The notes beneath the pieces are model-generated. The model saw only the letters and a list, made by a program, of their open reading frames with translations, had not been told where the DNA came from and ran no database searches. Shown here in pieces: positions 1 to 4,289 of a stretch of DNA of 7,422 nt. Origin of the DNA: an uncultured Bacteroidales bacterium (GTDB lineage Bacteria; Bacteroidota; Bacteroidia; Bacteroidales; Lentimicrobiaceae); NCBI GenBank assembly GCA_937864935.1, contig CALMDN010000540.1:1-7422 (forward strand). Reading direction: 5' to 3'. Within the stretch, counting starts at the first letter, position 1; every line of letters starts with the position of its first letter. The position numbers and the translations under genes were made by a program.

Positions 1-1147
1 CCATGGCCCTTACGGTCTTGCCATCGGCATTCTGTTTCATATAGAAGGCCTTGATGTGGGCCGGGTAATCGGTGAGAATCACCGGACGCTCAAAGTGCTT
101 TTCAACCAGGTAGCGCTCGTGCTCACTCTGCAGGTCGGTGCCCCAGTCAACCGGGAACTCAAATTTCTGACCGGAAGCTTTCAGAATTTCAATGGCCTCG
201 GTGTAGGTTAATCGCTTGAAGTCGTTGTTAACCACAAATTTAAGCCGCTCTATGAGTTCATTGTCGTACATCTTGTTGAGGAACTCCAGGTCATCGTAGC
301 AGTTTTCGAGGGCGTAATTCACCAGGTATTTGAGAAAATCCTCGGCCAGGTCCATGTTGTCTGTAATGTCGTAGAAGGCCATTTCGGGCTCTATCATCCA
401 GAATTCGGCCAGGTGGCGGGGGGTGTTTGAATTCTCGGCCCTGAAAGTCGGGCCGAAGGTGTAGATGTTTGACAATGCCATGGCACCGAGTTCCCCTTCC
501 AGCTGACCCGAAACGGTAAGGTTGGTTGCTTTCCCGAAAAAGTCCTGACTGTAGTCTACCTCTCCGGTTTCGGTGAGTGGCGGGTTCTTTGCATCCAGGG
601 TGGTTACCCTGAACATAGCACCGGCCCCTTCGGCATCTGAACCCGTAATGATGGGGGTATGCAGGTAATAAAAACCGTGATCGTTGAAATACTTGTGAAT
701 CGCGAAAGCCATGGCATGACGCACACGCAGGACAGCCCCGAAGGTGTTGGTACGCGGCCTCAGATGGGCTATCTCACGCAGAAACTCGAGGGTGTGACCC
801 TTCTTCTGCAACGGATAGGTTTCGGCATCGGCAGTGCCGTATACTTCAATTTCCCGTGCCTGAATCTCTACTGCCTGTCCCTGCCCCGGCGATTCAACCA
901 GCACGCCGTTTACCGAAATGCATGCTCCGGTGGTAATCAGCTTCATCACAGCTTCGTCAAAGAGGCTGAGATCGGCAACCACCTGTATGCTGTGGATGAT
1001 GGATCCGTCGTTAAGCGCGATAAAGGCAACATTCTTGTTGCCCCGCTTGGTGCGCACCCATCCCTTGAGGTTAATCGTGTTTCCGGCACCTATGGCCTGC
1101 CAGTTGCGGAGTACATCAGCAATCTTAATCCGTTTGAGCGATTCCAT
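1..1147 (-). CDS. asnS: asparaginyl-tRNA synthetase, C-terminus cut off by window edge
   Basis: Cytoplasmic class II aminoacyl-tRNA synthetase that charges tRNA-Asn with asparagine using ATP. Reading leftward from ATG 1147-1145 gives 382 uninterrupted codons running off the window at base 1. The N-terminal part (about residues 18-105) fits the anticodon-binding OB-fold, with [21 protein letters not shown] at its start (W30, R32, N38). The catalytic core follows, with [14 protein letters not shown] near 141-154, [13 protein letters not shown] at 164-176 and class II motif 2 at about 235-256 (FRAE, then [16 protein letters not shown]236, E238, H245, E248, E253). Motif 3 should lie just past the edge; the visible end is GKTVRAM, which in this family leads into the last part of the core. 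Family members are about 465-480 residues, so roughly 80-100 residues are missing. The start is supported by the OB-fold beginning soon after and by a -7 box about 70 bases upstream. Motif-2 wording and the OB-fold make AsnRS far more likely than AspRS. Divergent from the DAHP synthase gene. Confidence 0.96.
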   Translation of the reverse strand, partial: MESLKRIKIADVLRNWQAIGAGNTINLKGWVRTKRGNKNVAFIALNDGSIIHSIQVVADLSLFDEAVMKLITTGACISVNGVLVESPGQGQAVEIQAREIEVYGTADAETYPLQKKGHTLEFLREIAHLRPRTNTFGAVLRVRHAMAFAIHKYFNDHGFYYLHTPIITGSDAEGAGAMFRVTTLDAKNPPLTETGEVDYSQDFFGKATNLTVSGQLEGELGAMALSNIYTFGPTFRAENSNTPRHLAEFWMIEPEMAFYDITDNMDLAEDFLKYLVNYALENCYDDLEFLNKMYDNELIERLKFVVNNDFKRLTYTEAIEILKASGQKFEFPVDWGTDLQSEHERYLVEKHFERPVILTDYPAHIKAFYMKQNADGKTVRAM

Positions 1148-1186
1148 TCTGAAATTTTAGAATTGAGTTTCTGAACTATTGTTACC

Positions 1187-1208
1187 GGTTCGTGTTTGAG
1201 CGCGAACC
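1187..1208 (-). promoter_or_regulatory. stem-loop at the 5' end of the asnS leader
   Basis: GGTTCG at 1187-1192 and CGAACC at 1203-1208 form a perfect 6-bp inverted repeat with a 10-base loop. In the asnS mRNA this hairpin would sit almost exactly at the predicted 5' end. It may protect the 5' end or be incidental. No T-box features (specifier loop, antiterminator with the conserved T-box bases) are visible. Confidence 0.3.
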
Positions 1209-1214
1209 AGGCAG

Positions 1215-1222
1215 CAAAAATA
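1215..1222 (-). promoter_or_regulatory. asnS promoter, Bacteroidota-type -7 box
   Basis: On the minus strand these bases read TATTTTTG, a full match to the Bacteroidota -7 consensus TAnnTTTG. It lies 68-75 bases upstream of the asnS start codon. I see no convincing TTG-type -33 element about 19-20 bases further upstream, so the call rests on the -7 match and position. A start of transcription near 1208 would give a leader of about 60 bases. Confidence 0.5.
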
Positions 1223-1427
1223 CAAAAAAACCGGCAGGCGGTATTCTCACAGTATCATACAGGCCGCAAAGGTTTTACCATCTGCTGTCAAATCGGAGGA
1301 TGTTCCTCATTTCAGCCATGGAGGCCTGTTCCACGAATTGAGGGAAGCGTAAGGTGAAGAATCCCGTTAACCCCCGATAATCCTTTCGCATGAGGGGCGT
1401 CCGGCGCATTGCCTCTCAAAACATTTA

Positions 1428-1472
1428 TCCAGGTGTGTTTGTAATTCAATTTTACTCCATGGTACACCTGGA
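1428..1472. repeat. 9-bp inverted repeat upstream of the DAHP synthase promoter, possible operator
   Basis: TCCAGGTGT at 1428-1436 is repeated inverted as ACACCTGGA at 1464-1472, with 27 bases between. It ends about 30 bases upstream of the predicted -7 box, so it would lie outside the transcript and could be a protein-binding site rather than an RNA structure. No regulator is encoded nearby, so a role in aromatic amino acid control is only a guess. Confidence 0.3.
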
Positions 1473-1501
1473 ATTCAAACGCGCAACACGGCCAGAATTA
1501 C

Positions 1502-1509
1502 TACTTTTG
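1502..1509 (+). promoter_or_regulatory. promoter of the DAHP synthase-chorismate mutase gene, -7 box
   Basis: TACTTTTG matches the Bacteroidota -7 consensus TAnnTTTG exactly and lies 17 bases before the ATG at 1527, implying a very short leader of about 10-13 bases. No obvious -33 TTG element at the expected spacing. There is no Shine-Dalgarno-like sequence between the box and the start codon, as is common in this phylum. Confidence 0.55.
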
Positions 1510-1526
1510 CAAAAACGCTTCGAACC

Positions 1527-2603
1527 ATGGATTTTTTTCCCCTTTCAGGCTGGATTCCCGGTTGTACCAGGCCCCTGGTGATTGCCGGCCCGTGCAGTGC
1601 CGAAACGGAGGAGCAGGTAATGACCACCGCAAGCGCACTTTCCGCTATACCGGAAGTGAAGGTATTCAGGGCAGGGCTCTGGAAACCACGCACCCGTCCC
1701 GGATCGTTTGAAGGGGTTGGTGCTGATGGCCTGCGCTGGATGAAACGGGTAAAGGAAGAAACCCGGCTGCTGACCACGGTTGAGGTTGCCAGGCCTCACC
1801 ATGTGGATGAAGCCCTGAAGTCAGGCATCGATATCCTCTGGATTGGTGCCCGCACCGTGGTGAATCCCTTCTCCATGCAGGAGCTTTCTGAAGCGCTCAG
1901 CGGCGTTGATGTTCCGGTACTGGTTAAAAATCCGGTTCATGCCGACCTCAAACTCTGGATAGGCGCCATTGAGCGGCTGCACAAAAACGGGATACACCGC
2001 CTGGCCGCTGTTCACCGTGGATTCCACCAGTTTGGCAAATCCATTTACCGCAATGCTCCCCAATGGGAAATCCCCATCGACCTGATGCGTCAGATGCCCG
2101 GGCTGCCTGTACTCTGCGACCCCAGCCACATCGGGGGCGACCGCAGCCTCATTCAGCAGATTGCACAACAGGCCATGGACCTCGAGATGGATGGCCTGAT
2201 GATAGAAACGCATCCCGATCCTGACAAAGCCCTTACCGATTCCGCCCAACAGGTAAGTCCGGAAACCCTGGCCGCAATACTCACCAAACTCATACTGCGC
2301 GGGCAGACCGGCAACCATGAGTTTGAGCGAACCCTCGAAGAACTCAGGCACGAGGTCGACCTGATCGACGACGAGCTTATACGCCTGCTGGCCCGCCGCA
2401 TGCTGATTGCTGAGGAAATGGGTCGCTACAAATACGCCCACAACATCACCATCCTGCAGTTGCAGCGGTGGAAAGAGCTCTTTGCCGATCGCATACATAA
2501 AGGCGGAAATGCCGGCCTCGACGCACGGTTTCTGGGGGAACTGCTGAGATTAGTACACGAGCAATCTATTGAAATTCAAACGAATGTAATGAATAATTCA
2601 TAA
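1527..2603 (+). CDS. bifunctional 3-deoxy-7-phosphoheptulonate synthase / chorismate mutase
   Basis: A 358-residue cytoplasmic enzyme with two activities. The N-terminal domain condenses phosphoenolpyruvate with erythrose 4-phosphate to DAHP, opening the shikimate pathway. The C-terminal domain converts chorismate to prephenate for Phe and Tyr. Residues 1 to about 260 are a type I-beta (KDO8P-synthase-like) barrel with LVIAGPCSAE at 17-26, the substrate loop KPRTRPGSFEG at 53-63, VKNP at 133-136, HRGF at 163-166 and DPSHIGG at 198-204. C23, H163, E227 and D238 fit the four metal ligands of the family. Residues about 268-352 are an AroQ-type helical mutase: LEELRHEVDLIDDEL at 270-284, RR at 290-291, GRYK at 299-302 and QRW at 313-315. 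R274, R290, K302, R314 and Q351 align by my count with E. coli active-site positions. The synthase lacks a long N-terminal extension; in related Bacteroidota fusions the mutase domain supplies feedback control, so prephenate-type inhibition is plausible. It stands alone, without pheA or tyrA neighbours. Confidence 0.96.
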   Translation: MDFFPLSGWIPGCTRPLVIAGPCSAETEEQVMTTASALSAIPEVKVFRAGLWKPRTRPGSFEGVGADGLRWMKRVKEETRLLTTVEVARPHHVDEALKSGIDILWIGARTVVNPFSMQELSEALSGVDVPVLVKNPVHADLKLWIGAIERLHKNGIHRLAAVHRGFHQFGKSIYRNAPQWEIPIDLMRQMPGLPVLCDPSHIGGDRSLIQQIAQQAMDLEMDGLMIETHPDPDKALTDSAQQVSPETLAAILTKLILRGQTGNHEFERTLEELRHEVDLIDDELIRLLARRMLIAEEMGRYKYAHNITILQLQRWKELFADRIHKGGNAGLDARFLGELLRLVHEQSIEIQTNVMNNS

Positions 2604-2722
2604 TGCTTTAAATGAAAACAGGAACCCAGTTTTACTAGAGCTGTAGTCATGGCGAATAATTTATATTAATTCCAAATAATACCATTGCAGCCCGTAATTT
2701 ACTGAATATTAATTGTATTAAT

Positions 2723-2739
2723 TATATATATATATATAT
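2723..2739. repeat. TA dinucleotide microsatellite
   Basis: Eight TA units plus a T in an uninterrupted run. It lies about 120 bases after the stop of the DAHP synthase gene in non-coding DNA. Such tracts melt easily and can vary in length, but nothing nearby suggests phase variation of a promoter. Confidence 0.85.
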
Positions 2740-2928
2740 TGCGATTATTTAATCATTGATCACTTTATTGTACAGGAATAATAAAATTGATTTAATATTG
2801 CTGAATCAAGTTGGATATAAGCAATGAGAAAGTGAGATATTCAGGAGTACCACTTATATGTCTGAACGTTTGTATTCACGCTGTCTATTAAAAATTATTC
2901 ACCATTAAGCAGCAGGGATTTGCCACCC

Positions 2929-3037
2929 CTAACTTATATTTAACAATAAAGCCTCTCTGGGAGGCTTAACAGACCAAACGCTAATTTAATCAAGGTAAAA
3001 CCTAAATCTACAGAGAGGCACAACAAAGATAAGTTAG
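2929..3037. repeat. bipartite inverted repeat with nested hairpin, 109 bases
   Basis: Two perfect 9-bp inverted pairs lie in the same nesting order: CTAACTTAT (2929-2937) with ATAAGTTAG (3029-3037), and GCCTCTCTG (2951-2959) with CAGAGAGGC (3011-3019). The spacers between pairs are 13 and 9 bases, and 51 bases separate the inner arms. GCCTC of the inner left arm can instead pair locally in AAGCCTC/GAGGCTT (2949-2955 with 2961-2967), so two folds exclude each other. The size and paired ends would suit a small non-autonomous element or its remnant; I see no target-site duplication flanking it. It could equally be a structured RNA. Confidence 0.5.
2945..3017 (-). ncRNA. possible small RNA transcribed leftward from within the inverted repeat
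   Basis: On the minus strand 3031-3024 reads TATCTTTG, an exact TAnnTTTG -7 box. About 50 bases downstream lies the hairpin AAGCCTC-loop-GAGGCTT (2967-2949), followed by the T-rich TATTGTTAAAT, which resembles a weak intrinsic terminator. A transcript of roughly 70 bases would result, with its 5' segment complementary to the terminator hairpin. There is no -33 element, no match to a known RNA family that I recognise, and no expression evidence, so this is speculative. Confidence 0.2.
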
Positions 3038-3174
3038 TTTCCGTTTTTCTAAAGTTAAACTCAGAAAAAGCGCGTAAGGTTCGCACAATTTAGTTTCGTT
3101 GTGACTTCCTGGCGAAAGTGGAAGTAGATAAAATTCAATTAATTGTATTTTGCAACTTAAATAGCTTATTTAAC

Positions 3175-3378
3175 ATGAAAAAATTAGTCTTAGGAATTAC
3201 CCTGGTCAGTGTATTTGCGTTAATTATTCCGACAACAGTGCGGGCTGATAATGAACCTTGCCATTTGTGGACACTGAGATGTGGTTGTGATGGATCAACG
3301 CATCTGGTTGTGGTTTGTGATGATCAGGATATGGATGAATGGAGATCAATATTGTGTGATTGTCCATTAAATGATTAA
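3175..3378 (+). CDS. small secreted cysteine-rich peptide precursor
   Basis: A 67-residue precursor that I do not recognise as a named family. MKKLVLGITL opens a typical Sec signal peptide: positive start, hydrophobic core at about 4-18, and cleavage site VRA before D25. The mature peptide would be 43 residues with six cysteines at 29, 36, 38, 48, 61 and 63, spacing C-x6-C-x-C-x9-C-x12-C-x-C, so two CxC pairs. It is strongly acidic (10 Asp/Glu against 2 Arg). With no lipobox it should be released into the periplasm or beyond; the cysteines could form three disulfides or bind metal. The frame opens earlier at a GTG (3118), but the signal peptide starts at the ATG at 3175, which decides the start. 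It has no Shine-Dalgarno, only an AT-rich upstream. It precedes the GLPGLI gene, separated by a strong hairpin. Small size and signal sequence recall the Bacteroidota NVEALA-type peptides, but that motif is absent. Confidence 0.75.
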   Translation: MKKLVLGITLVSVFALIIPTTVRADNEPCHLWTLRCGCDGSTHLVVVCDDQDMDEWRSILCDCPLND

Positions 3379-3381
3379 TGG

Positions 3382-3425
3382 TAAAAGGCAAAAAGTGAGC
3401 TTCACTGCTCACTTTTTGCCTTTTA
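3382..3425 (+). terminator. strong intrinsic terminator with perfect 19-bp stem
   Basis: Bases 3382-3400 and 3407-3425 are perfectly inverted over 19 bp with a 6-base loop (TTCACT). A GC-containing core (GGC, GTGAGC) is flanked by A and T tracts, so the right arm ends in a T run (TTTTATTTTA). The A tract in the left arm makes it plausible in both directions. It begins only three bases after the stop codon of the peptide gene. It would define the 3' end of a short abundant peptide mRNA while letting partial read-through supply the two genes behind it. Confidence 0.88.
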
Positions 3426-3469
3426 TTTTAGAAACGAAAGACCAAATTTTACAATCTGATATTTAAATC

Positions 3470-4288
3470 ATGAAAACTTATTTCTTTTATTTCCTTATGT
3501 TCATAGCCGAATGTTCTTTTGCTCAACTGTTTGGTCACAAATACATTGAAATTGAGCCTGCAAAAATGGTCATAACATATTCCTACAAATTTCAATCTGA
3601 TTCTACAGACGCATCCTCTGTCGGAAGCACAAAAATGCTTTTGTTTTTAGGTGACGATGTCAGCAAGTTTGTAAGCCGTGCCGTATACATAAATGATACG
3701 GCCTCAAGAAAATTCACATCAAATGAACAAGTGTTTCAATATCAGAATAGCCCGGAGACTCCACGCTCAGGGGTTACCTTCCAGATCCTGAAAAATTATC
3801 CTCGGGACAAAATTACTTTTATACAACACATCCCTTCCGAAACATACAGATTTGAAGAGAAGTTGAATCAATTTGACTGGGAAATAAGAAACGATACAGT
3901 TACAATAGGTGGTTTTAAGGCTCAAAAGGCTGTATGTGAATTTGGAGGTCGTGAATGGATTGCCTGGTTCAGCCCGGAATTACCATACAACGATGGCCCA
4001 TATAAGTTCTATGGTTTACCTGGTTTGATCTTAAGAATTCATGATTCGCGTAATTTTTTTGACTTTGAAATGCTGTCTGTGAATAAACTCAGCCCTCATT
4101 TAATGATAGATATCAGGGATAAAGATTACATCGTAACTACAAAGCAAGGGTTTTTTAAAGCGGAGGATTCTTTCAGAGAGGACATTATAAGCAGAGCCAG
4201 CGGAGCCGGAATGAGCAATGAGTCACAGCAAAAAGCTGCAAAAAATATGGCTAAAAGGAACAATCCCATTGAGTTGAAACGGAAATAA
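3470..4288 (+). CDS. GLPGLI family exported protein
   Basis: A 272-residue envelope protein of the GLPGLI family (TIGR01200 type), which is confined largely to Bacteroidota and has no established biochemical role. The hallmark hexapeptide GLPGLI is present exactly at 182-187, inside KFYGLPGLILRI, preceded by the usual AWFSPELPYNDGPYKF stretch at 165-180. The signal peptide is at 1-18 (hydrophobic FFYFLMFIA, cleavage SFA before Q19), so it should reach the periplasm. The C-terminus ends NNPIELKRK, matching the NPIEL-like tail common in the family. Length is normal for the family. No catalytic motif is recognisable. Its stop is separated by one base from the start of the outer-membrane barrel gene, so the two are co-transcribed and probably translationally coupled. 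I see no clear -7 box between the terminator and this start; expression may depend on read-through. Codons are AT-rich compared with the flanking housekeeping genes. Confidence 0.93.
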   Translation: MKTYFFYFLMFIAECSFAQLFGHKYIEIEPAKMVITYSYKFQSDSTDASSVGSTKMLLFLGDDVSKFVSRAVYINDTASRKFTSNEQVFQYQNSPETPRSGVTFQILKNYPRDKITFIQHIPSETYRFEEKLNQFDWEIRNDTVTIGGFKAQKAVCEFGGREWIAWFSPELPYNDGPYKFYGLPGLILRIHDSRNFFDFEMLSVNKLSPHLMIDIRDKDYIVTTKQGFFKAEDSFREDIISRASGAGMSNESQQKAAKNMAKRNNPIELKRK

Positions 4289-4289
4289 A

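Larger units (their letters stand above)
1148..1526. other. divergent intergenic region between asnS and DAHP synthase-chorismate mutase
   Basis: A 379-base gap between two divergent genes. It holds the asnS -7 box and leader hairpin near the left end and the DAHP synthase -7 box at the right end. A 9-bp inverted repeat (1428-1436 and 1464-1472) lies before the latter. The middle (about 1250-1420) shows no reading frame with recognisable protein features, no RNA gene and no clear terminator. Confidence 0.6.
2604..3174. other. AT-rich intergenic region without a recognisable gene
   Basis: This stretch of 571 bases follows the GC-richer DAHP synthase gene with an abrupt fall in GC. No reading frame shows protein-family features. 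It contains a TA microsatellite, a two-part inverted repeat with a nested hairpin, a TTTTTCT/AGAAAAA stem-loop (3044-3050 with 3063-3069, 12-base loop) and an ACTTCC/GGAAGT stem-loop (3104-3109 with 3120-3125). The only start codon with a good Shine-Dalgarno-like sequence (AGGAG at 2843-2847, ATG 2858) opens just 16 codons and is not called. It may be the leader of the downstream peptide gene plus remnants of a mobile element; neither is proven. Confidence 0.55.

Noticed and set aside
659..1174. Plus-strand open frame of 171 codons, with a shorter one nested at 918-1160
   Set aside because: Lies antisense to asnS, whose own translation shows clear synthetase motifs throughout; the antisense product has no recognisable features.
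1390..1581. Plus-strand frame of 63 codons overlapping the start of the DAHP synthase gene
   Set aside because: It spans the inverted repeat and the -7 box and overlaps the real gene in another frame; no protein features.
1821..2498. Minus-strand open frame of 225 codons, and shorter ones at 1475-1802 and 2153-2401
   Set aside because: All are antisense to the DAHP synthase-chorismate mutase gene and arise from its GC-rich codon pattern.
2723..2739. TA repeat as a phase-variation switch
   Set aside because: It is about 440 bases from the next gene start and not inside a recognisable promoter.
2858..2908. 16-codon frame (MSERLYSRCLLKIIHH) with AGGAG ten bases upstream
   Set aside because: Too short to judge, and Shine-Dalgarno sequences carry little weight in this phylum; no further support.
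3143..3169. TTG (3143-3145) with TAGCTTAT (3162-3169), and TATTTTGC near 3146-3153, as promoter of the peptide gene
   Set aside because: The first would place the transcription start at or past the start codon; the second is one base short of the TAnnTTTG spacing. Not strong enough to call.
3118..3174. GTG start extending the Cys-rich peptide by 19 residues
   Set aside because: The extension would put hydrophilic residues ahead of a canonical signal peptide that begins exactly at the ATG at 3175.
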